A DNA stretch of 44,315 nucleotides. It comes from Ruminococcus sp. Lineage in GTDB: Bacteria > Bacillota > Clostridia > Oscillospirales > Ruminococcaceae. Of this stretch, positions 16,834 to 24,687 are shown in pieces. The stretch lies in assembly GCA_017961625.1 (NCBI GenBank), contig JAGCWY010000012.1:1-44315 (forward strand), given 5' to 3'. The position numbers and the translations under genes were made by a program. How positions within the stretch are numbered: position 1 is the first letter of the stretch; each line of letters opens with the position of its first letter. The notes beneath the pieces are model-generated. The model did not search any database. It was given only the letters and a program-made list of their open reading frames with translations, and was not told where the DNA came from.

Positions 16834-19452
16834 TTACTGCAACGCAGTCAACATATCGCTTAGGAGCTCGCGGCACTCGCTGTCCGTAAGCTCGTCTATA
16901 TTTGTCTTTTCAAGCATATCAAGCGCTGCCTCACGTCCGAGACTGCCGAAACTTATCTGTCCTGACTCATCGCGTACTGTCGCCGGGCGTTCCGAAGCAT
17001 GGGCTCTTTCCATTTCCTCAAGGAGCTCTCTTGCCCTTGCGACCACCTTCGCAGGAAGTCCTGCAAGCTTCGCAACGTCAACACCGTAGCTCTCGTCCAC
17101 TCCTCCGCGAACTATCTTTCTCAGGAAACGAATAGTGCCGCCGTGCTTGTTCACAGCGATACTGTAGTTCTTAACACCTTCAAGCTCATTTTCAAGCCCT
17201 ATAAGCTCGTGATAGTGGGTAGCAAAGAGGGTCTTACAGCCGAGCTTCTTTGAACTGCATATATACTCGGCAACAGCACGGGCTATGCTCACTCCGTCAA
17301 ATGTGGACGTACCGCGTCCAACCTCGTCAAGTATGACAAGGCTATTGGGAGTGGCGTTTTTGAGTATGTCCGATACTTCGCTCATTTCCACCATGAACGT
17401 GGACTGTCCGGCAGTGAGGTCGTCGGAGGCACCCACACGGGTGAATATCTTATCCACCACGGATATTTTAGCGGAATCAGCAGGCACGAAACTGCCTGTC
17501 TGCGCCATGAGGACTATCAGAGCAGCCTGTCTCATATATGTAGACTTACCAGACATATTCGGTCCGGTGATTATGGACATACGGTCTGCCTTGTTGTCGA
17601 TATGCAGGTCGTTTGGTACGAACACCTCATCCGTCAGCATGAGCTCCACAACCGGGTGACGTCCTGCCTTTATATCAATTGAGCCGTCTATGGTGATATC
17701 TGGCTTTACGTACTGATTTCTCAGTGCTACGTCCGCAAAAGAGCAAAGCACGTCCACCGCAGCTACAGCAGAAGCGGTCTTCTGTACGGCTTCAAGCTTT
17801 GTGGCAAGGAAGTCGCGTACCTCTGCGAATATATCTGCCTCAAGGGAGAGAGCCTTATCCTTAGCGCCGAGTATAGCGTTCTCCGCGTTTTTCAGGTCCT
17901 CGGTTATGAAGCGTTCAGCGTTGGCAAGAGTCTGCTTGCGTATCCAGCCCTCTGGTATAAGGTCATAGTATGAACGCGTTACTTCAAGGTAGTAGCCAAA
18001 CACGCGGTTGAAGCCTATTTTAAGATTCTTGATGCCTGTGGCTTCCTTTTCACGCTGTTCTATCTCGTCAATAATGCCTCTGCCGTTGTTCATTATATGT
18101 CTCAGCTCGTCGAGCTCCTTATTGAAGCCCTCCTTTATTACTCCGCCGTCCTTTACGGATATTGGCGGCTCGTCAATAATGGCATTCTCGACAAGGTTTA
18201 CAAGCTCATCAAGGGTGGATATCTCGCTGTTGTAACGGACAATAAGCTTTGAATCACTGAGCTTTTCAAGTTCCTGCTTTATCAGAGGAAGCTGCATCGC
18301 CGTAGCAGAAAGTGATTTCAGATCTCTCGGATTCGCACTCTTGTACATGACCTTTGTCATAAGACGTTCAAGGTCGTATACTCTGTCAAGCAGAGCCTCA
18401 AGGTCTGAAAGCACAACACTTTTTCTGTAGAGAGCTTCCACAGCATCAAGGCGCTCGATTATCCTTGCAGGGCTTTTCAGGGGCTGCTCCAGCCAGCTTT
18501 TCAGGAGTCTCCGTCCCATTGAGGTCTTTGTGGAATCAAGAACCCACAGCAGGGAGCCCTTCTTCTCCTTGCTTCGGAGAGTTTCTGTGAGCTCAAGGTT
18601 ACGCCTTGCATTGAGGTCAAGCCCCATGAACTGCTCACCGCTGAGGAGCTCAATGGAGGTAAATCTCGATACCGAGGATTTCTGAGTGTCGTTTATATAG
18701 TCGAAAAGTCCACATACTGCCGCACAGTCCGCCCCGTCCTCGCTTATGCCGAGCTCCGTCACCGAATTAACACCAAACACTGCCGCAGCCATATCCCTGC
18801 GAGCAGAGGGGGTAAAGCATACCGTATCACGGAGAGTAACTGCGCAGTTAAGCCGCACCTTTACGAAATCCGCCGCTGTTTTCAGTGAAAGGAAGTTCTG
18901 AGGGAATATTATCTCTGCAGGCTGACAGCGGGAAAGCTCGTTGATAACATCGGCTTCAAGATCCCTGCCCTCAAAGAAGCTGAGGGAAGCCTTGCCTGTG
19001 GAAAGATCTGCGGAAGCTACACCGCAGGTCTTGTTCTCCTCGTCGTAAAAGATACTGCATATATAGTTGTTCTTCCCGTCGTCCAGCATACTGCTCTCAG
19101 TTAGAGTACCGGGAGTAACGACGCGTATAACGTCCCTGACTACTATACCCTTGGTCTCGGCAGGATCGGTGAGCTGCTCGCAGACAGCCACCTTAAAGCC
19201 CATATCTATGAGCCGTTTTATGTACATATCCGCCGCATGATAAGGTACTCCGCACATGGGAGCCCTCTCATCAAGCCCGCAGTCCCTGCCCGTCAGAGTG
19301 AGCTCGAGAGCCTTTGAGACGACAACTGCGTCGTCGAAGAACATCTCGTAGAAGTCGCCGAGGCGAAAGAACAGCACACAATCCTCGTACTTATCCTTGA
19401 CCTCGAAGTACTGCTGCATCATTGGGGATATTTTACTTCTGTCGATTTCCAT
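16834..19452 (-). CDS. mutS: DNA mismatch repair protein MutS
   Basis: The 872-residue protein recognises mismatches through the Phe-X-Glu motif in FFRLGDFYEMF (F34 and E36) and hydrolyses ATP through the C-terminal ABC-type ATPase: Walker A GPNMSGKSTYMRQ, signature region STFMVEMSEVSDIL, Walker B VILDEVGRGTSTFDG, then FATHYHEL. The start is ATG 19452, about 10 nt after AAGGAG; a GTG ten codons upstream overlaps the preceding gene and is less likely. It is followed by an unknown gene and mutL. Confidence 0.97.
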   Translation of the reverse strand: MEIDRSKISPMMQQYFEVKDKYEDCVLFFRLGDFYEMFFDDAVVVSKALELTLTGRDCGLDERAPMCGVPYHAADMYIKRLIDMGFKVAVCEQLTDPAETKGIVVRDVIRVVTPGTLTESSMLDDGKNNYICSIFYDEENKTCGVASADLSTGKASLSFFEGRDLEADVINELSRCQPAEIIFPQNFLSLKTAADFVKVRLNCAVTLRDTVCFTPSARRDMAAAVFGVNSVTELGISEDGADCAAVCGLFDYINDTQKSSVSRFTSIELLSGEQFMGLDLNARRNLELTETLRSKEKKGSLLWVLDSTKTSMGRRLLKSWLEQPLKSPARIIERLDAVEALYRKSVVLSDLEALLDRVYDLERLMTKVMYKSANPRDLKSLSATAMQLPLIKQELEKLSDSKLIVRYNSEISTLDELVNLVENAIIDEPPISVKDGGVIKEGFNKELDELRHIMNNGRGIIDEIEQREKEATGIKNLKIGFNRVFGYYLEVTRSYYDLIPEGWIRKQTLANAERFITEDLKNAENAILGAKDKALSLEADIFAEVRDFLATKLEAVQKTASAVAAVDVLCSFADVALRNQYVKPDITIDGSIDIKAGRHPVVELMLTDEVFVPNDLHIDNKADRMSIITGPNMSGKSTYMRQAALIVLMAQTGSFVPADSAKISVVDKIFTRVGASDDLTAGQSTFMVEMSEVSDILKNATPNSLVILDEVGRGTSTFDGVSIARAVAEYICSSKKLGCKTLFATHYHELIGLENELEGVKNYSIAVNKHGGTIRFLRKIVRGGVDESYGVDVAKLAGLPAKVVARARELLEEMERAHASERPATVRDESGQISFGSLGREAALDMLEKTNIDELTDSECRELLSDMLTALQ

Positions 19453-19474
19453 TGGTATGATACTCCTTTCAGAC

Positions 19475-20095
19475 TTATACACTGAGTGCGTAAATTATAG
19501 TAATTGCAAGAAGTCCGACGAATACTGCTATACCGATGACCGCCAGCAGTATTTTCGTTGAGGTCTTAAGCTCCGGGGCCATATCGCCGAGCTCGGTATT
19601 TATGCCTTTCCTACGTGCCCATATCACAAGTGTGCTGCAATTTTCGTCCTTCATGCCTACCTTTAGAATACGCCTGCCGCCGGAATACATTTCCACATTT
19701 CTGCTCGGTGCGCCGTATACTCTTTCTATCTGTCCGCAATCGTATGTCCCGCCCCCGATGCATATGCTGCTACCGTTGACACGCGCTCTTACCGTGCCCT
19801 TTTTGACATTTGCATAAACAGTTGCTGCAACTAAAGATACCATCAATGCAGAGATTATGATTATCATTGCCGTATTGCCCTCTTTTATGTACGTCACAAG
19901 GAACCTGATACATAGAACGAAGAACACAAAAAACGAAGCATTATAGCCTGCTGCTGTGGTCCACGACGTCCTTACCGCAAAATTTTCGGAGATCTCACGG
20001 ATCGTGTCCTCGCAGAAGGCGTCTATGACCTCGCCCTCGTTCTGTTCGTCGATGCTGTTGATACGCTGCTGTTCCTCATTAAACATAAATCCCAT
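19475..20095 (-). CDS. Three-TM membrane protein of unknown function
   Basis: The 206-residue protein has a soluble acidic N-terminus (about 1-45), two adjacent membrane segments (about 50-68 and 74-95), a beta-rich soluble region (about 98-175, VRARVNGSSICIGGGTYDCGQIERVYGAPSR begins it), and a third membrane segment (about 182-204). The soluble region looks like a PH-like or bPH2-type fold, but I am not certain. The ATG has GGAGG at 8 nt. It ends 22 nt before mutS, so it is co-transcribed with it. Confidence 0.72.
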   Translation of the reverse strand: MGFMFNEEQQRINSIDEQNEGEVIDAFCEDTIREISENFAVRTSWTTAAGYNASFFVFFVLCIRFLVTYIKEGNTAMIIIISALMVSLVAATVYANVKKGTVRARVNGSSICIGGGTYDCGQIERVYGAPSRNVEMYSGGRRILKVGMKDENCSTLVIWARRKGINTELGDMAPELKTSTKILLAVIGIAVFVGLLAITIIYALSV

Positions 20096-20171
20096 AAGAA
20101 AGACCTCCTTTCATAATCTGTTGTATGTTACATTTCACCGCGACCGGAATAAACCATATATGCCCATATTA

Positions 20172-20767
20172 TTAATATAATAATAAAAGTGTCCCTGATA
20201 TTATCTCTTCTCTTTGCCTTTTCTTTCTATCTTTTTTTACTGCTTCTTTTGTAATATCAATGATTGGAACATGATAATACAGCATCCATCTGATCATTTC
20301 ATTCTTGCCTTCACATACAGGTGAAACTTTTATCAGTTTTTTTACCGCACATTATTTTTAAGTCTTCCATTTCGTTGATCATCAGCCTGAGATCATAGCT
20401 GTAGTGATACTCTTTGCCCTTTATTTTGAAAGTGTCGTCCACAAACTCCGCTACTGACTTTTTTGCATCTAAATACGTACAGCACAGACACATCAAACCC
20501 AAAGCCAAAAGAATTGGCAACAGCGCCCAAATGTTATTTGTAAAACTTATCATTAGCAAAAATATCCACTATGCCAGATACCGAAAATAAATAAGAAAGG
20601 TATAAAATTGTTTGTTTTCACATCCTCCACTGAATGCTTCAGAACAAATTCATATTCAGGCGGTCGAATAAACTCATCCGGTAGATCCAAAAAAATTTTA
20701 GACGATCAGCACAAAGCTCCAGATATTTATAATAAAGTCCACGTTTTTTGTTCTCATGATTTTTCAG
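20172..20767 (-). pseudogene. Remnant of a membrane protein gene with three homopolymer frameshifts
   Basis: Three frames join into one protein of about 198 residues if three single-base changes at homopolymers are repaired: one T added to the T7 run (20689-20695), one T added to the T5 run (20558-20562), and one A removed from the A7 run (20337-20343). The repaired product reads KKRGLYYKYLELCADRLKFF, LDLPDEFIRPPEYEFVLKHS, two membrane segments near the middle (FIPFLFIFGIW ... and WALLPILLALGLMCLCC), then FKIKGKEYHYSYDLRLM, and a Lys/Arg-rich end (KKDRKKRQREE). No standard start codon exists; the frame opens at a CTG (20765-20767) overlapping the stop of the upstream gene. The stretch is strongly AT-rich. 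Only an 82-codon middle piece (20311-20559) is an open frame by itself. The remaining gap to the next gene shows nothing else. Confidence 0.6.
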
Positions 20768-21171
20768 TGACAGCCGCCGCAGGTCGCGCAGCTTCCCGTG
20801 CAGCTGGATTCCGGTATCTGACAGGTATCAGGATCCTCTCCGTTCGCACACATACTGATTATCTGCTGCATATTCGATACCAGCTTTTCAAGAGCCTGCT
20901 GTGCTCCGGTATATACTATCATCTTGGGATTCTTCATGACCTTCTGATATACAGCCTTAAGCTCTGTATCCAGCTCCTTTATGCTGTCAGAGTCAGGCTC
21001 CTCGGCGCTCATTGCAGTACCAAGATTTATACGTAGATCCTCAAATCTAGCAATATCCTCCTGCAGCTCCTTGTCCTCGTCGTTAGCCTGCTTTGCAAGC
21101 GTATACGCAATGAACCTATCGTCCTGCTGGAGAGCCTTTCCCAGCTCTCTTGTCATTTCCATAATATCCAT
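20764..21171 (-). CDS. YlbF/YmcA (RicA/RicF) family protein with Cys-rich tail
   Basis: The 135-residue protein has the helical YlbF/YmcA core (about residues 1-107: ELGKALQQDDRFIAYTLAKQ, then long helices). Its short tail has six cysteines (C108, C117, C124, C128, C131, C134, in CTGSCATCGGCH). In B. subtilis the family members RicA (YmcA), RicF (YlbF) and RicT (YaaT) form a complex that carries iron-sulfur clusters and assists RNase Y in mRNA processing. The position between miaB and mutS mirrors the Bacillus miaB-ymcA-cotE-mutS-mutL order, so RicA-like is the best guess, although the Cys tail recalls YlbF. AAGGAG lies 8 nt before the ATG. Confidence 0.8.
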   Translation of the reverse strand: MDIMEMTRELGKALQQDDRFIAYTLAKQANDEDKELQEDIARFEDLRINLGTAMSAEEPDSDSIKELDTELKAVYQKVMKNPKMIVYTGAQQALEKLVSNMQQIISMCANGEDPDTCQIPESSCTGSCATCGGCH

Positions 21172-21282
21172 TTTTTCTTCTCCTTAAATCATTTTTAGTC
21201 ATATCATATTTATACGGCCGAGGCAAGCTGACATTTGCATTGCTGCCCCGAACCGTAAAAAATGCTGTTTTCACAAGTAAAA

Positions 21283-22065
21283 TCAGATACAGTAATCAAA
21301 GTAGGCGCCTTTGATCTTCTCATCAGTACCGTCCGTGTGATAGAACCATGAGGTAGCTCCTCCTTCAAAATCTGACTGGTACACATCTACAAATTCTATA
21401 TACTCTATTCCCTTTTCGTTGAAGAGGTCCTCATAGCTGTCGATATTATCAAAGTTGAACGAATAGGGCTCCTTTGATTTCTTCAGAACGCCATCTTCCA
21501 TTTTCATATATTCAAAGCTGCCTGCACCCATGTGTCCCCACGCCATTACCAGATCTCCCGTATCCTTTTCGTAGGCAAAGCTGGTGTGACCGCCTCCAAT
21601 AAGACCGAGATCCTTAATCTCTCCCTCGCTGTCAAGAGTGAATACATTTATCGCAAAGTCAGCCTCACAGGTGCCACGCTTGAATATAAGCTCTGGTATG
21701 CCGTTTGCATCAAGATCGAGGAAGCCATAGCATATACTTACAAGACCGTTGTTTTCTTCTGCCACCCTTTCAAATTCTGACTTTATAAAACTCTGATATA
21801 TAGCAGGGTACATATCCTGTATACCGCCTGCGGATACGTCTGCCTCGTGTGTAGTAGCCGAAGCTGTTTCCGTGTCAGCTGTTGCAGTCACAGCCTCCGT
21901 GGTGGGCGTTACAGCCTCTGTTGTGATATTTGCAGCTGTGCTCTCTGCTGTGGTAGTGACTGCTGCTGTTGTGGCATCATTATTTCCGTTTCCGTTGTTT
22001 GTTGTGTCCTGACAGCCTGTCAAAACTGCGGCTGAAAGACATAAAATTGTGATTGCTTTTTTCAT
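21283..22065 (-). CDS. Secreted lipoprotein of unknown function
   Basis: The 260-residue protein starts with a lipoprotein signal (MKKAITILCLSAAVLTGC; lipidated Cys18). A Thr/Ala-rich linker follows (about 20-75), typical of wall-spanning spacers in ruminococci. The globular part (80-260) contains DLDANGIPELIF, a Ca-binding-like loop common in clostridial lipoproteins, and GHMGAGSFEYMKMEDGVLKK. No enzyme motif is seen. The ATG overlaps the miaB stop (ATGA), so both are translated from one message. Substrate of LspA (encoded in the same run) by inference. Confidence 0.82.
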   Translation of the reverse strand: MKKAITILCLSAAVLTGCQDTTNNGNGNNDATTAAVTTTAESTAANITTEAVTPTTEAVTATADTETASATTHEADVSAGGIQDMYPAIYQSFIKSEFERVAEENNGLVSICYGFLDLDANGIPELIFKRGTCEADFAINVFTLDSEGEIKDLGLIGGGHTSFAYEKDTGDLVMAWGHMGAGSFEYMKMEDGVLKKSKEPYSFNFDNIDSYEDLFNEKGIEYIEFVDVYQSDFEGGATSWFYHTDGTDEKIKGAYFDYCI

Positions 22066-23447
22066 TTTGCTGAATCCCTTTCTGTTATTTTTCCCGTTAC
22101 CGCCCAGTTCATAGCGCCGGTTATCTCGACATCGACGAACTGCCCGATAAGGGAGCTTGCTCCTTCAAATTCTACTATTATGAACTCGCTGCTTTTTCCG
22201 GTCAGCCAGCCCTCCTTTTTCTTTGATACATCGTCAGCAAGTACACGCATAGTCCTTCCGATGAAGCGTTTATAGTGCTCCGTGGATACCTCCCGCTGCA
22301 CCTCAAGCAGTTCTCTCATGCGTCTGCCTTTTTCCTCCTCGGAGGTGCTGTCCGACATTTCTGCCGCTTTGGTACCGGAGCGCTTCGAATATATAAACGA
22401 ATAAAGATTGTCATATTGGACATTTTTTACAACATCAAGTGTTGCTCGGAAATCCTCGTCGGTCTCATCGGGGAAGCCCACTATAAGATCAGTGGTAAGT
22501 GAAAAATCAGGATCTCTGCTGCGGATATAGTCCACTATCTCAAGGTAATCCTCTATGGTGTACCGGCGGTTCATTCGCGCAAGCACCTCGCTGCTTCCGC
22601 TCTGTACCGGCAGATGCAGATGCTTTGCCACTTTTTCACAGTCGAATATAGCGTCTATCAGCTCCCTTGAAGCATCCTTGGGGTGGGAAGACATAAAACG
22701 TATCCAGAAATCACCATCTATCCTGTTAAGCTCATGCAGGAGCTGCGGAAAGCTGATATCTCCGCCTAAGTCCCTGCCGTAGGAGTTGACGTTCTGACCG
22801 AGGAGCATTATCTCCTTATAGCCATCACTGACAAGCTGTCTTACCTCAGAAATAATATCCTCCGGACGGCGGCTCCTCTCACGTCCGCGCACATAAGGCA
22901 CTATGCAGTACGTGCAGAAATTGTTGCAGCCGAACATTATAGGCACAGAAGCCTTGAAACTGCTGCCGCGCACCTGCTCAACCACTTCAGAAAAATCGTC
23001 ATATTCAGTTATATCCGCTGAGAAGCCTGCTCCCTTAAGGGTATCAAGGAGCAACTCGGGAAGTGCGCTTATCGCCGAAGTACCCATTACAAAATCCACC
23101 TGCGGATAGGACTTCTTTATTTTTTCAGCCACATGGCTCTGAGCGGTCATGCATCCGGCTATGCCGATAATGAGTGAAGGCTTAAGCTCCTTCAGCTTCT
23201 TCATGCTGCCCACTATTCCGTAAACGCGATCCTCCGCGTTCTCACGAACCGCACAGGTGTTGAGTATTATTAAGTCGGCTTCCTGCTCGTCCTCCGTAAA
23301 GGAGTAGCCCATTTTTTTAAGCAGTCCCTGTATCTTTTCGCCGTCTGAGACGTTGAGCTGACAGCCGAAGCTCCTGACGTAGGCTCGCCGGGTATTGCTA
23401 CCCAATAAGCCGTTTATTTCACTTATAACTGCGGTATTGTCCTTCAA
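22062..23447 (-). CDS. miaB: tRNA-2-methylthio-N6-dimethylallyladenosine synthase
   Basis: The 461-residue radical-SAM methylthiotransferase has the N-terminal UPF0004 domain with three cluster cysteines (SFGCQLNVSDGE, LNTCAVRENAEDRVYG, IAGCMTAQ). The radical-SAM motif CNNFCTYC is in GCNNFCTYCIVPYVRGRERSR, and the protein ends in a TRAM domain (about 390-455). It adds the methylthio group to i6A37 made by MiaA. The start appears to be a TTG at 23447 with GCGAGG about 9 nt upstream; no better Met is near. A strong promoter lies just upstream, making miaB the first gene of the 20-kb run. Confidence 0.96.
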   Translation of the reverse strand: MKDNTAVISEINGLLGSNTRRAYVRSFGCQLNVSDGEKIQGLLKKMGYSFTEDEQEADLIILNTCAVRENAEDRVYGIVGSMKKLKELKPSLIIGIAGCMTAQSHVAEKIKKSYPQVDFVMGTSAISALPELLLDTLKGAGFSADITEYDDFSEVVEQVRGSSFKASVPIMFGCNNFCTYCIVPYVRGRERSRRPEDIISEVRQLVSDGYKEIMLLGQNVNSYGRDLGGDISFPQLLHELNRIDGDFWIRFMSSHPKDASRELIDAIFDCEKVAKHLHLPVQSGSSEVLARMNRRYTIEDYLEIVDYIRSRDPDFSLTTDLIVGFPDETDEDFRATLDVVKNVQYDNLYSFIYSKRSGTKAAEMSDSTSEEEKGRRMRELLEVQREVSTEHYKRFIGRTMRVLADDVSKKKEGWLTGKSSEFIIVEFEGASSLIGQFVDVEITGAMNWAVTGKITERDSAK

Positions 23448-23486
23448 TTCGCAGAACCTCGCCTTCCAAAAATCCTGTAATAAACT

Positions 23487-23515
23487 ATTATATCATATTA
23501 TACATTATAATGCAA
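23487..23515 (-). promoter_or_regulatory. Promoter of miaB and the long minus-strand operon
   Basis: On the minus strand TTGCAT (23510-23515) and TATAAT (23487-23492) are 17 bases apart. The start of transcription would be near 23480, about 33 nt before the TTG start codon. No other equally good promoter was noticed inside the 20-kb run. Confidence 0.83.
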
Positions 23516-23584
23516 GTACGGATTTGCTAAAGAAGGTATGGCAAAAAAAATCGCAAAAAAAATATAAGAAATTTTCATTTTTCA

Positions 23585-23613
23585 ATACACTTTTAAGAAA
23601 TTTGTGATATAAT
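23585..23613 (+). promoter_or_regulatory. Probable promoter of the ComEC-like lipoprotein gene
   Basis: A perfect -10 hexamer TATAAT (23608-23613) precedes the gene by about 45 nt. The matching -35 (ATACAC) is poor. The intergenic region is very AT-rich, with long A and T runs upstream that may act as an UP element. Confidence 0.5.
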
Positions 23614-23659
23614 AATATAAAAGCACAGATTATTACGCTACGGGAAAGGAGTCTGAAAC

Positions 23660-24511
23660 ATGAAAAAAAACAGAAAGACAGCTGCCCTGCTCTTTTCGGC
23701 ATTTTTTATGGCTTTATCGCTATTCTCCTGCCATGAGAAGCAGGAACCCGCAAAAACCGGAGAGCTTAAGGTAACATTTTTTGACGTAGGAAAAGCTGAC
23801 GCGATACTTTTACAATCAGAAACGGCAAACGTAGTCATCGACTGCGGAGAAAAGGGCGACGGAAAGAAGATAAGCAAACTCCTTGAGGCAAGCGAAGCTG
23901 ACACTATAGATTACCTAATAATCACCCACTTTGACAAAGACCATGTGGGCGGAGCCGCAAAGATAATAAGAGGCTTTGACGTAAAAAACGTGCTTACTCC
24001 CGACTATGACGGCACAGTGGAGGAATACGACAAATACAAGAGTGCCCTTGCAGAAAAGTCCATAACGCCAATGAAGCTGACTGAGGATGTCTCCTTTACT
24101 CTCGACGGCATAGACTATACGGTCTATGCACCAAAAAAGACCTTCTACGGCGAAGACGACGAGAACGACTTCTCCCTCGTCACAAAGGTGGTACACAATA
24201 AGAACACATTGCTTTTCACCGGCGACGCTATGGAACAGCGTCTCGCCGAGATAATGGACATCGGTACCTGCACTCTGCTGAAAGTCCCGTATCACGGCAG
24301 AAAGCTTGACAATATCACTGATTTTCTCAGTGCCGTAAAGCCAAAATGCGCGGTGGTATGCACTTCCACAGGCGAATTCTCAGGCAAGGTACAGGACGCT
24401 CTCAAAAAATCCGGAGCGACAACCTATGCCACCTGTTTCAACGGTGATATAACCGCAGTAAGCAACGGCAGCACTATTGAAATCTCGGTCGAGCAAGGCT
24501 CGGCTCTATAA
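23660..24511 (+). CDS. Secreted ComEC/Rec2-like metallo-beta-lactamase-fold lipoprotein
   Basis: The 283-residue protein has a lipoprotein signal ending LFSC (Cys24) and a metallo-hydrolase domain. Family signatures are VTFFDVGKADAILLQ (about 38-52), the metal motif THFDKDHVGG (H90, D92, D94, H95), LLFTGDAMEQ and VPYHGRKLDN. It resembles the soluble hydrolase domain of the competence channel ComEC and its free-standing lipoprotein relatives, which are often annotated as MBL-fold hydrolases and may act as extracellular nucleases or phosphodiesterases. No channel part is present. It is transcribed alone, divergently from miaB, with AAAGGAG before the ATG and a terminator after it. Confidence 0.88.
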   Translation: MKKNRKTAALLFSAFFMALSLFSCHEKQEPAKTGELKVTFFDVGKADAILLQSETANVVIDCGEKGDGKKISKLLEASEADTIDYLIITHFDKDHVGGAAKIIRGFDVKNVLTPDYDGTVEEYDKYKSALAEKSITPMKLTEDVSFTLDGIDYTVYAPKKTFYGEDDENDFSLVTKVVHNKNTLLFTGDAMEQRLAEIMDIGTCTLLKVPYHGRKLDNITDFLSAVKPKCAVVCTSTGEFSGKVQDALKKSGATTYATCFNGDITAVSNGSTIEISVEQGSAL

Positions 24512-24527
24512 TAACGAACTTCCTGCA

Positions 24528-24557
24528 GACGTCCCTTCTTTCAGGGGCGTCTTTTTT
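24528..24557 (+). terminator. Terminator after the ComEC-like lipoprotein gene
   Basis: GACGTCCC pairs with GGGGCGTC (one G-T pair) around an 8-base loop, and is followed by TTTTTT. Confidence 0.9.
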
Positions 24558-24584
24558 GTGCCGCTGATTTATTTACAGTGAGTG

Positions 24585-24613
24585 TTGCATTTTTTCACAG
24601 AGTGTGTTATAAT
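24585..24613 (+). promoter_or_regulatory. Promoter of purA
   Basis: TTGCAT (24585-24590) and TATAAT (24608-24613) with a 17-base spacer. The untranslated leader would be about 68 nt. No purine riboswitch is visible in it. Confidence 0.87.
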
Positions 24614-24687
24614 AGATTGTAAGTGTGCATTTTTGGCAGTTACAGGTACTGCCGGCACAAATAATTATTATGAAAAGAGGAAAACAA

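Noticed and set aside
21172..21282. TTGCCT-17-TATGAC before the YlbF-like gene as promoter
   Set aside because: Both hexamers are poor, and the upstream lipoprotein gene is in the same direction; not enough to claim a start site.
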